Below are positions 7,609 to 15,533 of a stretch of DNA of 17,480 bases, one piece after another (position 1 is the stretch's first letter; each line of letters starts with the position of its first letter). The stretch comes from Bacteroidota bacterium (lineage in GTDB: Bacteria > Bacteroidota > Bacteroidia > Bacteroidales > Prolixibacteraceae): contig JABMPI010000780.1 of the NCBI GenBank assembly GCA_013203755.1, positions 1 to 17,480 on the forward strand, given 5' to 3'. The notes below the pieces were generated by a model, which saw only the letters and a list, made by a program, of their open reading frames with translations, was not told the DNA's origin and did no database searches. Made by a program: the position numbers and the translations under genes.

Positions 7609-7679
7609 TCGAATTCTTTATTAATTCAAGAAAAATTTTGATATTTATAAAGTCGTTCAAAAACAAAAAACCTTAAGTT

Positions 7680-8783
7680 ATGCACTATAAAAGACTCTCC
7701 TTTTTTCTTATTTTATATTTAATTGTTGGATTTGCAGTTGGTCAATCTCGAAAGGATATTAATATTCCAGACATTTCGGGATATAAAACATTAAAGTGCG
7801 ATTTTCATATGCATACTGTTTTTTCCGATGGAACTGTATGGCCAACTGTACGAATAAAAGAGGCATGGTTGGAAGGTTTGGATGCAATTTCTATTACCGA
7901 TCATATCGAATATTTACAACATTCGAAAGATATTAGTGCAGATCATAATCGTTCGTTCGAAATTGCGCGACCTTTAGCAATGGAGTTGGATGTAATTTTG
8001 GTGAAAGGAGCTGAGATTACACGAGATATGCCTCCGGGTCATTTAAATGCACTATTTATTACCAATGCAAATTTGCTTGTAAGAGATGATGTAATGGATG
8101 CATTAAATGAAGCTCGGGATCAAGGTGCTTTTATAATGTGGAATCATCCGGGATGGAAAGCGCAGCAACCGGATACAACCCTTTGGTGGGAAAAACACAC
8201 AGAACTTTTTAATAATGATTTAATGCACGGAATTGAGGTTTATAATAGTCGATCGTATTTTCCGGAAGCACTGGATTGGGCAAATGAAAAAGGATTAACC
8301 ATGTTTGGAAATACCGATGTTCATGGGCCAATGGAAAGTACAGATAGTCATAGAACAATGACCCTGGTTTTTGCAAAAAACAGAAGTGTTGGAGGAATTA
8401 AAGAGGCATTATTTAGCAGAAGAACTGTGGCGTATTTTGGAAATACATTGATTGGCGAATCGAAATATTTGGAGCCGCTGTTTTTCGAATCGTTGGATTA
8501 CGACAAAACTTTGCTTCGTTTAAAAGATAAGGAAAGTAGAACAATTCAAATAAAAAATAATTCGGATATAGATTATGAACTGGAATTGCTTCAGCCCGGA
8601 GTTGGTTTTGAAGCGCCTGAGGTGATTACGTTAAAAGCGCACCAAGTAACATTACTGCAAGTAAGCGGTAATTCCGATGAAGTGAATACAATGAAAAAAC
8701 TAGATCTGTTTTATGAAGTGAAAAATATGAAGATTAGTTCCAAAGATAATCTTGTGGTTACTTTTTCTTTTAAAAATAATTAA
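7680..8783 (+). CDS. Secreted PHP-domain phosphodiesterase (Sb-PDE-like family)
   Basis: The 367-residue protein starts with a signal peptide (LSFFLILYLIVGFAVG, cleavage near residue 21) and then a PHP metal-dependent phosphoesterase domain. Likely metal ligands are H43 and H45 in DFHMHTVFSDG, D74 and H75 in ITDHIEY, E112 in KGAEIT, H121 in PPGHLNA, H156 in WNHPGW, and D213 and H215 in GNTDVHG. All are in the expected order. The overall sequence resembles the Sb-PDE-type phosphodiesterases common in Bacteroidota; the name comes from an organophosphate diesterase, but the natural substrate here is unknown. Residues about 265-365 form a beta-rich C-terminal segment. The last base of its stop codon is the first base of the next gene's start codon (TAATG), so translation is likely coupled. 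Confidence 0.88.
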   Translation: MHYKRLSFFLILYLIVGFAVGQSRKDINIPDISGYKTLKCDFHMHTVFSDGTVWPTVRIKEAWLEGLDAISITDHIEYLQHSKDISADHNRSFEIARPLAMELDVILVKGAEITRDMPPGHLNALFITNANLLVRDDVMDALNEARDQGAFIMWNHPGWKAQQPDTTLWWEKHTELFNNDLMHGIEVYNSRSYFPEALDWANEKGLTMFGNTDVHGPMESTDSHRTMTLVFAKNRSVGGIKEALFSRRTVAYFGNTLIGESKYLEPLFFESLDYDKTLLRLKDKESRTIQIKNNSDIDYELELLQPGVGFEAPEVITLKAHQVTLLQVSGNSDEVNTMKKLDLFYEVKNMKISSKDNLVVTFSFKNN

Positions 8784-9463
8784 TGGCAAAACAAAAAGCG
8801 AGAAGCCGAAAAAATGAACCCGATTTATTTGAATATATTTTAACAGATAATCAGGAAATTTCGCCTGATATTCATGTTATTTCTTTTAAAAGGAATTTTG
8901 ATTTTGTTGCAGGGCAGGTGGTTAAAATCGCCATCGACAGAGAACATCCACCCCGAATATATAGCATTTGTAGCGGCAACCACGAAGACGAGGTTCGAAT
9001 TCTTTTCAATATAAAAGAAGATGGTTTTTTAACCCCAAAATTAGGATCAATGATTCCGGGCGAAAAAATATTGGTGTCAAAACCTTATGGCAGTTTTTTG
9101 GGAACTTCAGAGCGTGCCTGGTTGATTTCAACCGGTACCGGAATAGCACCATTTTATAGTATGTTTCGCTCTGGGTTAGAAAATGGAAAAACGCTGGTTC
9201 ATGGGGTAAGCTATTTAAATCAATTCTATTTCGAGGACGAATTGGAGTGGGCTTTAGCTGATAATTATGTGCGTTGTTGTTCACGAGAATCGTCGTGCAA
9301 TGTTGTTCATGGACGTGTTACAGAGTATTTGAATAATTTGTCTGATCTGCCCGATGTAAAATATTATATCTGTGGAAACGCATTAATGGTAGTGGAAGTT
9401 CGCGATTTACTCATAGAAAAAGGCATTCGGTTCGAAAATATTTTGGCCGAAATATATTTCTAA
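8783..9463 (+). CDS. Ferredoxin-NADP(+) reductase-like flavoprotein
   Basis: The 226-residue protein has the two-domain oxidoreductase layout of the ferredoxin-NADP reductase superfamily. An FAD-binding beta-barrel carries RIYSICSG (58-65), matching the RxYS flavin motif. An NAD(P)-binding domain carries STGTGIAPF (116-124) and CGNALMV (197-203). The C-terminus ILAEIYF ends in an aromatic residue that could stack on the flavin, as in bacterial Fpr proteins. It likely moves electrons between NADPH and ferredoxin or flavodoxin in the cytoplasm; there is no signal peptide. A basic stretch (KQKARSRK) precedes the FAD domain. The start is fixed by the one-base overlap with the upstream phosphodiesterase. 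Why a cytoplasmic reductase is coupled to a secreted phosphodiesterase is unclear. Confidence 0.85.
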   Translation: MAKQKARSRKNEPDLFEYILTDNQEISPDIHVISFKRNFDFVAGQVVKIAIDREHPPRIYSICSGNHEDEVRILFNIKEDGFLTPKLGSMIPGEKILVSKPYGSFLGTSERAWLISTGTGIAPFYSMFRSGLENGKTLVHGVSYLNQFYFEDELEWALADNYVRCCSRESSCNVVHGRVTEYLNNLSDLPDVKYYICGNALMVVEVRDLLIEKGIRFENILAEIYF

Positions 9464-9540
9464 AATTCTCCCTTTCCAATTCATTGTATTTGTATATTGC
9501 ACCTATCAATTAACCCAAATATTAATTAAAAACTACTCAA

Positions 9541-10257
9541 ATGAAAAAATCAATTTGTACATTATTACTCATTCTTATTGTAGCATCCGTTAATGTTATT
9601 CGGGCTCAAAGTCTTGAAACTATTTTGGAAAAACATTTTCAAGCTGTTGGCCAGGATAAAATTGTGGGAGCGGGGACCTTTTTTATGAAAGCAAAAATTA
9701 GCCAAATGGGTATGGAGTTTCCAATGGAGATGAAAATGAAACGACCCGATAAATTTAGGTTGGAAATGGAAATGCAAGGCCAAAAAATGATACAGGCTTA
9801 TGATGGTGAAAAAGGTTGGATGATTGCGCCATGGTTAAGTCCAGATCCGCAAGAATTAGTAGGAGATCAGTTAAAGCAAGCCATGAATCAGGCTAATTTT
9901 GAGGGGGAACTTTATGACTATAAAAAGAAAGGTCACGCTATGGAATTTGCGGGAAAGGTAAATTTAGAAGGAAAAGAAGCATACAGAATTAAGTTAAGCG
10001 CAAAAGACGGAAGTATTGAAAACTATTTTATTGATGCGGAAACGTATCTTATTTCGAAAGTAAAATCGAAGGTAAGTGCAATGGGGCAAGAGGTTGCAGT
10101 GGAGAAAAAAATGAGCGATTATAAAGACTTTAATGGAGTATTTATGGCCACAAAAATGGAATCGGTAACTCCAATGGGAAATATGAACATAATTATAGAG
10201 GAGTTTAAAATTGATCAAAAGTTTGACGATGCTATTTTTGTTCAACCGGTAAAATAG
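9541..10257 (+). CDS. Periplasmic LolA-like (outer-membrane lipoprotein-sorting type) protein
   Basis: This 238-residue protein has a clear signal peptide (MKKSICTLLLILIV, cleavage probably after VIRAQ near residue 23). The mature part resembles the LolA/LolB half-barrel family: an opening ILEKHFQAVG helix, repeated amphipathic strands such as MEFPMEMKMKRPDKFRLEME, YDGEKGWMIAPW, then a second half ending in FDDAIFVQPVK. Such proteins bind lipid or lipoprotein acyl chains, but many Bacteroidota members have no proven role and are not the true LolA. The mature protein is Met- and Lys-rich. It stands alone, with 77 bp to the reductase gene upstream and 488 bp to the next gene. Confidence 0.75.
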   Translation: MKKSICTLLLILIVASVNVIRAQSLETILEKHFQAVGQDKIVGAGTFFMKAKISQMGMEFPMEMKMKRPDKFRLEMEMQGQKMIQAYDGEKGWMIAPWLSPDPQELVGDQLKQAMNQANFEGELYDYKKKGHAMEFAGKVNLEGKEAYRIKLSAKDGSIENYFIDAETYLISKVKSKVSAMGQEVAVEKKMSDYKDFNGVFMATKMESVTPMGNMNIIIEEFKIDQKFDDAIFVQPVK

Positions 10258-10745
10258 TCTTCACAAAATAGTTGTAAGGGTATTTATTCCCAAGTTATTC
10301 CAATTGCATTTTTTATTTCATTATTAAAATAGTTCTTCAAAAAAGCAGTTATAAAGTGGAGCTTTCAGCTCTGTATTAATTACGTAAAATTTTACCTGTT
10401 AATTTTTGAAATCTAACCACAAATACCAAACATAAGACGGTTTCTGTTTTAGAATAATCGACCTGAATGTTCTATTTTAAATAACAAAATTATCAAATAA
10501 ATATTAAAAGGTATTTATCTCGCAAATAGAAGTTGTGTCTAATTGTCAGAATATTTGGTATTAAATATTATTTAGATTGAAGTTGAAGCTATATAGGTTT
10601 AAATTGAAAATAAAATAGGCAATTTATTATCTATTGTAAAATACAAACCTTTTTGTCTTTTATTTTTATGTTTTTCAGCATAGTCTTGTAAATTTTAGAC
10701 GTTATATCTTGCTTCTGCATTTAAACACTTTTAAAATTTATAATT
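10258..10745. other. 488-bp non-coding gap
   Basis: No credible coding region, RNA gene or gene relic was found on either strand here. The only structure seen is a weak hairpin (GAGCT-ttc-AGCTC, 10359-10371) without a T-run. The composition is very A/T-rich. The promoter of the peroxiredoxin gene probably lies in the last 100 bases, but no convincing TAnnTTTG element was found. Confidence 0.5.
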
Positions 10746-11498
10746 ATGAAAAAATTAATGTTAACATTTCTCGCAACTATTTTATTTTTGGGAGTAACAG
10801 TTGCTCAAAAGAATCAAATTCCCTTAATCGGATCCCATGCACCTTCGTTTACAGCAAAATCAACTAATGGGACAGTCAAATTTCCGGATGATTTTGGCAA
10901 AGATTGGAAAATTCTGTTCAGTCATCCTCAGGATTTTACTCCGGTTTGTTCTTCCGAGCTTTTGGAACTTGCTTACATGCAAAAAGATTTTGATAGGTTA
11001 GGAGTTAAAATTGCAGTTATTTCAACCGATGATGTAGACCAACATAACTTGTGGAAAGCTCATCTTGAAGAATTAGACTATAAAGGCAGAGGAACACAAA
11101 AAATTAATTTTCCTATTTTAGACGATTCTAAAGCTACAGCTTCAAAAACATACGGTTTGCTTCACGAGCCAACAAGTTCAAATAAAGATATAAGAGGTGT
11201 ATTTATAATTGATTCGGAAAATACTGTACGGTCAATAAATTTTTATCCAATGCAAGTAGGACGAAATATGAAGGAAATAATGAGAATTGTAGAGGCATTG
11301 CAAACTACCTCTCAAACGAAAGTTTTAACTCCGGCTAATTGGACAAAGGGTGACGATGTTATGGTGCCTTATTTTCCATATACGAAAGCGCAGTTAGCAG
11401 CAAATCCGGCATTAGAAAAAGAGTATTATAATGTTGGAAATAGAATGTGGTTTAAAAAGGTTGGTAATAATACTCAGGATGATGTGAAAAAGGATTAA
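10746..11498 (+). CDS. Exported 1-Cys peroxiredoxin (AhpC/TSA, Prx6-like)
   Basis: The 250-residue protein is a Prx6-type peroxiredoxin with an added signal peptide (MKKLMLTFLATILFLGVTVA, cleavage near residue 20-21). The peroxidatic site is PQDFTPVC, residues 61-68, with T65 and C68 matching the PxxxTxxC motif; the partner Arg is in IRGVFIID. C68 is the only cysteine in the whole protein, so it must be a 1-Cys enzyme recycled by an external thiol. The long C-terminal arm (PANWTKGDDVMVPYFPYT) is typical of the Prx6 group. It reduces hydrogen peroxide or organic peroxides, here in the periplasm. It is a single-gene unit closed by a strong terminator. Confidence 0.93.
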   Translation: MKKLMLTFLATILFLGVTVAQKNQIPLIGSHAPSFTAKSTNGTVKFPDDFGKDWKILFSHPQDFTPVCSSELLELAYMQKDFDRLGVKIAVISTDDVDQHNLWKAHLEELDYKGRGTQKINFPILDDSKATASKTYGLLHEPTSSNKDIRGVFIIDSENTVRSINFYPMQVGRNMKEIMRIVEALQTTSQTKVLTPANWTKGDDVMVPYFPYTKAQLAANPALEKEYYNVGNRMWFKKVGNNTQDDVKKD

Positions 11499-11826
11499 GT
11501 AAAAAAATTGAAAATAGATTTCGAATAATTGAGTAGTTAATAATTGAACAAAGAAAGGGGGCAGTTGCTCCCTTTCTTTTATGCGTATTTATCAATCGAA
11601 ACGGGTAGAAGAAAATTGCGTTTCGCCCGAGTAAGGTTATCTTAATTGATCTTCATTTTGTATTATTTCAATAAGTAATTTTTAACATTTTAAATATAAA
11701 TTAAGGAAGATGAGTGGGTTCTTCAACATCCTTAACTTTTCTCTTTAATCTTTTAACTTCTGTTTAAACAATCCACCGATTGATATCAGCACATTTGTTA
11801 CAGTTAAATACCACTTAATCAATGTT
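11499..11826. other. Gap holding a terminator and the upstream region of the Skp-like gene
   Basis: No coding region is supported in this 328-bp stretch. Its first part holds the peroxiredoxin terminator. Near the end, TACAGTTAAATA (11799-11810) differs at one base from the second half of the candidate LytTR site before the kinase gene. No partner repeat at the 21-base spacing was found. Confidence 0.5.
11550..11583 (+). terminator. Intrinsic terminator after the peroxiredoxin gene
   Basis: AAAGAAAGGG (11550-11559) pairs perfectly with CCCTTTCTTT (11570-11579), extended by a G-T and a G-C pair around the loop CAGTTG. T residues follow. It lies about 50 bases after the stop codon. Confidence 0.88.
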
Positions 11827-12357
11827 ATGAAAATCGATCTCCTATTACTAACCACAGTTTTAATTTTTGTCTCTCTTTCTATTAGTGCTCAAACTTCCCT
11901 AAAAATAGGACATGTAAATATCCAGGATTTGGTTCAAAAACATCCCGATTCGGATAGTATTCGGCAAGTGTTAGAAGCTGAAACCGGTGAAATGGAGAAA
12001 ATTTATATGGAAATGATTACCGAACAGGATACAAAACTTAAAACCTTTGAAAAAGAGCAATCGGGTTATTCAGAGTTTGCCCGAAAAACAAAAGAAAATG
12101 AATTAGCTGAAATGACACAAAAAATACAAATGTATAACCAAACAGCCCAGCAGCAATTACAAAGAAGAAACATGGAATTATTGCAACCTGTTTACGAACA
12201 AATTAATAGTAGTATTAAAAAAATTGCCGATGGTAATTCTTTTACTTATATTCTCGACGTAAGTAATGGTGCAGTTGCCTATGTTGCTACAGATAGCCAA
12301 AACATTACTCCTCTGGTTATGGAAGAACTAGGTATTACGAGCCAGAAAAATAATTAA
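11827..12357 (+). CDS. Skp/OmpH-like periplasmic chaperone
   Basis: The 176-residue protein has a signal peptide (LLLLTTVLIFVSLSISAQ, cleavage near residue 22) and the OmpH/Skp pattern. A short strand (KIGHVNIQDLVQKHP) is followed by a long charged, Gln-rich coiled-coil (about residues 45-140) and a closing strand-helix section (FTYILDVSNGAVAYVATDS, then ITPLVMEELGI). Skp proteins form trimers that hold unfolded outer-membrane proteins in the periplasm. The Bacteroidota genome usually carries several paralogues. This one is not next to bamA, so it is probably an accessory copy. It lies 137 bp upstream of the sensor kinase gene on the same strand; shared envelope-stress control is an inference. 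Confidence 0.88.
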   Translation: MKIDLLLLTTVLIFVSLSISAQTSLKIGHVNIQDLVQKHPDSDSIRQVLEAETGEMEKIYMEMITEQDTKLKTFEKEQSGYSEFARKTKENELAEMTQKIQMYNQTAQQQLQRRNMELLQPVYEQINSSIKKIADGNSFTYILDVSNGAVAYVATDSQNITPLVMEELGITSQKNN

Positions 12358-12401
12358 TTGCACATTCCTTATCTCCATTTTCAGATAATAATTTGCAAAT
12401 T

Positions 12402-12435
12402 TACCGTTTAATAAGTCAAACCTACCGTTAAATAA
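12402..12435 (+). promoter_or_regulatory. Candidate LytTR response-regulator binding site before the kinase gene
   Basis: TACCGTTTAATAA (12402-12414) and TACCGTTAAATAA (12423-12435) are direct repeats identical at 12 of 13 bases, 21 bases start to start. LytTR regulators typically bind two 9-base direct repeats of the form [TA][AC][CA]GTTN[AG][TG] separated by 12 or 13 bases. ACCGTTTAA and ACCGTTAAA fit except at the last base, with exactly 12 bases between. A LytTR regulator is encoded 3.3 kb downstream. A -7-like CAACTTTG (12466-12473) lies about 30 bases further on, so the site would sit just upstream of the -33 region. Confidence 0.6.
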
Positions 12436-12494
12436 ATGCCCCTTTTTTATTCCAATTTTATCAACCAACTTTGAGAAAACCAATTTCAACGGAT

Positions 12495-15400
12495 ATGAAA
12501 CGAATTATCATAATTCTCGCAACGGCATTTTTTTTGTTAAATCTGATTTCTCAGGGACAGGAAAGTAGATTCCCAATTTTTCCTGAAAATGGAATGCAGT
12601 ATTTATACGAATTCACAGAAATCAATTATATTCAAAATAAAGGGAAGGAGACAAAGGATACGTTGATAAAGCACAAACTGTTAAGCATTCAGTATGGCAA
12701 TTTTAAGCCAGAAGACAAAACGTATTTATTGGTAAAGGTGGTGGAGAATACGGTTGAAAAGCCGCAACAAAATATTACAAATTTCAAAGACTATCGGTTT
12801 CCGGAATTTAAAGACGGTTTTTATGATAAACGCTATCGTGATTTTTATGAGGACCTACTTTGTAGAATTGATTTTAAATATGATTTTGACATTGAAAATG
12901 GCAACGTCAAGCTTTTGAATCGGGAGGATGTATTGTTAGATGTACGAAAAATTCTAAAGGAAAAAGGATTTGGTGAAAATGAAATTAAAAAGCGAATGAC
13001 CATTTTTAACAAAGAAGCAATTCCAAAAATAACACAATATCTGGAATCTATTTATCATGTTTCTGGAGAATTTCTCGAAGAAGATTTACCAAATGTTCCT
13101 GTTTACGATGGAAAAATTGAAGTAAGGAATTCGATTTTAAAAATCACCCAGAAAAAGTTGGATATCGAAGTTGGACTTTACATGCGTAATGTTTCGATAA
13201 ATAATGAAAAAAAATGTTTACTCGATTTACATACAATAGAGTTGGATTCTCTAAAATACCCGAGAAAAATTCAGAATATCCAGTATCAGTTTTCCGCAGT
13301 TGAAAAACGCATTCAATTAAAACAAGTAAAGGAAATTGGCTTAAATCGCTTTATTATATCGGGGACAATTGAAAACCCAGAATCTAAAATGGTTACGCTG
13401 GCAATCCTGAAAAATGCATTTGGCATTGAGATGCACAAGGAAACAGTATTTCTGGATGACAACAATTCATTTCAAATTGATATTGAATTGAATCATGCCG
13501 GATTTGTATTCCTGCAATTTGGAAGAAATAATAATTACGATAAACGTGCATTTTTATCTTTTTATGCGGAGCCGGGTAGCGAAATCCATTTTGACGCCAA
13601 AGGAGAGTTGTTTCCGTGGGAAATTGAGTTTTCGGGAGATTTGATTGGGGCTTCAAATTTATTGTATGATTTGCGCAAGAATACTAAAATATTTGATCAA
13701 AGAATTGATTTTAACACCTTGCAAAATCGTAGGTACAAAACCAATTATGAGGATTTTATGCAAGCTTATAATGAATTCGATTCATTTTCTAAAAAGTATA
13801 AAATCCAGCTCGATGAATATGCTTTCGAGTTTATTTCAAACGAAATAACTGCCTATTTTCTTGGAGGAGTCGTGGATTACTTAGATAGACTTAATTTTTC
13901 GGTAAGTTCTTCTTTTGGAACTATGATTTACCCGGGAATAGAAAATGCAAATCGAGTTGAACTAGAAAAGATATTGAACTTATATGATATTCATAAAATT
14001 TATAATGAATACGGAATTTATTCCAGATTATTAGCTCGTGATTATTTGCAACATAATTTTACAAAAATAAAAAAGGTAAAGGAGCATATTTTTCGGGATT
14101 ACCAGATTTCAGGAATAAATGTTGATTTTCATTATAGCAGCGACATAGTTCAAAGAGTAGAACTGGCACGTACAGTTTTAACAGGATATCCACTTTATTC
14201 GGAACTAATGAAAATATTTGTTACGGAGATCGGAAGAGAAGAAAGATTTCTATCACAAGACAAAAATTATATTCTTCAACAAATTGATAACTATATGGAT
14301 TTAATGATTCGTTTATGTAATGACGAGGAATTTGTTGATGAAATAAAAGAGGTCAGAAAGAATTATTTGCAATGGCAGGGCGATAATTATGTGCCGGAGA
14401 CAAAGTTTTATAATCAAAATGGTGAGCAGAAATATTTTAAAGATTTTTTTGTAGACAAACCAACTGTATTTTATGTTTCATTTAGATGGGCACAAGGAAG
14501 GTATTATTGGGACAATCTTGCTGAAGATAATCCTGAGCTGAATGTAGTGATGGTAACTGAAGGTAGTAATTTTAAGGAATGGACGGATTATGTTGAACGT
14601 GCTACTCCGGTTGCAAAACAATTATTTCTTGTTAATCATGAACTCAAATTAAATAATGTTTTTTTGAAAAATGCGCAACATTACATCGCCTACGATAAAA
14701 CTGGTAAACTTATTGGTTTCGCTGAAACGGCTGATGAAATAATTAAAATTGGCAAACAAAGTCTTGTTCTTAAAAAAAAAGAACTCAATAAATCGCAACT
14801 CCAAATAATAGTAATAATCCTTATTTCAATCCTAACCATTTTAATTATGGGATTATTAATCTGGAAATGGTGGGTTCGGCAACGCTTTCGGAAAGAGCAA
14901 CAGTTCAGAAAACAACGCGAGTTGGAACTTACAGCAATCCGCTCGCAAATGAACCCCCATTTTCTTTTTAATAGTTTGAATTCGGTGCAAAACCTGGTTC
15001 AGCAAAACAAGGGCCGCGAGGCCCATTTGTATTTATCAGACTTTGCCGGTTTGATTCGAAAAGTACTACGTAATTCAGAAAAAGAAGAGGTGTCGCTGGC
15101 GGAAGAATTGGAAATGGTAGAACAGTATCTCAACCTCGAAAAATTACGATTCAATTTTAACTTCTCGATTTCGGTAGATAAAGAATTAGATCCTCATAAT
15201 ACGCTTGTACCTTCAATGTTACTTCAACCTTTTGCAGAAAATGCAGTTATCCATGGCTTGCAAAGTAAACCCGAAAACCGCCAGCTTTCAATAATAATTC
15301 AACAAGTTGAATCCGGGATTAAAATCAGTATCGAAGACAATGGAATTGGCAGGGAGGAGGCGAAAAAAATTGCCAAAGCAAAAAATGGAAAAGGTTCGAA

Positions 15401-15530
15401 AATGATTCAGGAACGGTTAAATATTCTTCAGGAAAAACAGGGGGAGAAATACCAATTAGATATAATTGACTTGAATGAGAATGGTGAAACAGGGACTCGG
15501 GTTGAGATATTGATTCCGGAGGAAAAGTAG
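12495..15530 (+). CDS. LytS-type membrane histidine kinase with a large TlpA/thioredoxin-like periplasmic region
   Basis: About 1011 residues from the ATG chosen here; an upstream TTG at 12471 adds 8 residues but falls on a -7-like element, and the ATG gives a clean signal peptide (MKRIIIILATAFFLLNLI). Residues about 25-280 are unrecognised. Residues about 286-390 (ISGTIENPES, EPGSEIHFDA, FSGDLIGASNLL) look like the DUF4369-type beta domain that precedes TlpA proteins in Bacteroidota; a helical segment follows. Residues about 633-755 look like a thioredoxin fold. Its active-site region reads RWAQGRYYW (664-672), with Arg669 and Trp672 where TlpA has cysteines. A membrane helix (about 769-791) leads to a His_kinase domain with the phosphorylated His822 in NPHFLFNSLNS, N916 in the ATP N-box and DNGIG (948-952). 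It should phosphorylate the LytTR regulator downstream. Confidence 0.93.
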   Translation: MKRIIIILATAFFLLNLISQGQESRFPIFPENGMQYLYEFTEINYIQNKGKETKDTLIKHKLLSIQYGNFKPEDKTYLLVKVVENTVEKPQQNITNFKDYRFPEFKDGFYDKRYRDFYEDLLCRIDFKYDFDIENGNVKLLNREDVLLDVRKILKEKGFGENEIKKRMTIFNKEAIPKITQYLESIYHVSGEFLEEDLPNVPVYDGKIEVRNSILKITQKKLDIEVGLYMRNVSINNEKKCLLDLHTIELDSLKYPRKIQNIQYQFSAVEKRIQLKQVKEIGLNRFIISGTIENPESKMVTLAILKNAFGIEMHKETVFLDDNNSFQIDIELNHAGFVFLQFGRNNNYDKRAFLSFYAEPGSEIHFDAKGELFPWEIEFSGDLIGASNLLYDLRKNTKIFDQRIDFNTLQNRRYKTNYEDFMQAYNEFDSFSKKYKIQLDEYAFEFISNEITAYFLGGVVDYLDRLNFSVSSSFGTMIYPGIENANRVELEKILNLYDIHKIYNEYGIYSRLLARDYLQHNFTKIKKVKEHIFRDYQISGINVDFHYSSDIVQRVELARTVLTGYPLYSELMKIFVTEIGREERFLSQDKNYILQQIDNYMDLMIRLCNDEEFVDEIKEVRKNYLQWQGDNYVPETKFYNQNGEQKYFKDFFVDKPTVFYVSFRWAQGRYYWDNLAEDNPELNVVMVTEGSNFKEWTDYVERATPVAKQLFLVNHELKLNNVFLKNAQHYIAYDKTGKLIGFAETADEIIKIGKQSLVLKKKELNKSQLQIIVIILISILTILIMGLLIWKWWVRQRFRKEQQFRKQRELELTAIRSQMNPHFLFNSLNSVQNLVQQNKGREAHLYLSDFAGLIRKVLRNSEKEEVSLAEELEMVEQYLNLEKLRFNFNFSISVDKELDPHNTLVPSMLLQPFAENAVIHGLQSKPENRQLSIIIQQVESGIKISIEDNGIGREEAKKIAKAKNGKGSKMIQERLNILQEKQGEKYQLDIIDLNENGETGTRVEILIPEEK

Positions 15531-15533
15531 GAG

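Noticed and set aside
10358..10372. Terminator after the LolA-like gene
   Set aside because: The GAGCT/AGCTC stem is only five pairs long, about 100 bases from the stop codon, and has no T-run.
12471..12494. TTG at 12471 as the kinase start codon
   Set aside because: The ATG at 12495 yields a normal signal peptide, and the TTG overlaps a -7-like CAACTTTG element at 12466-12473.
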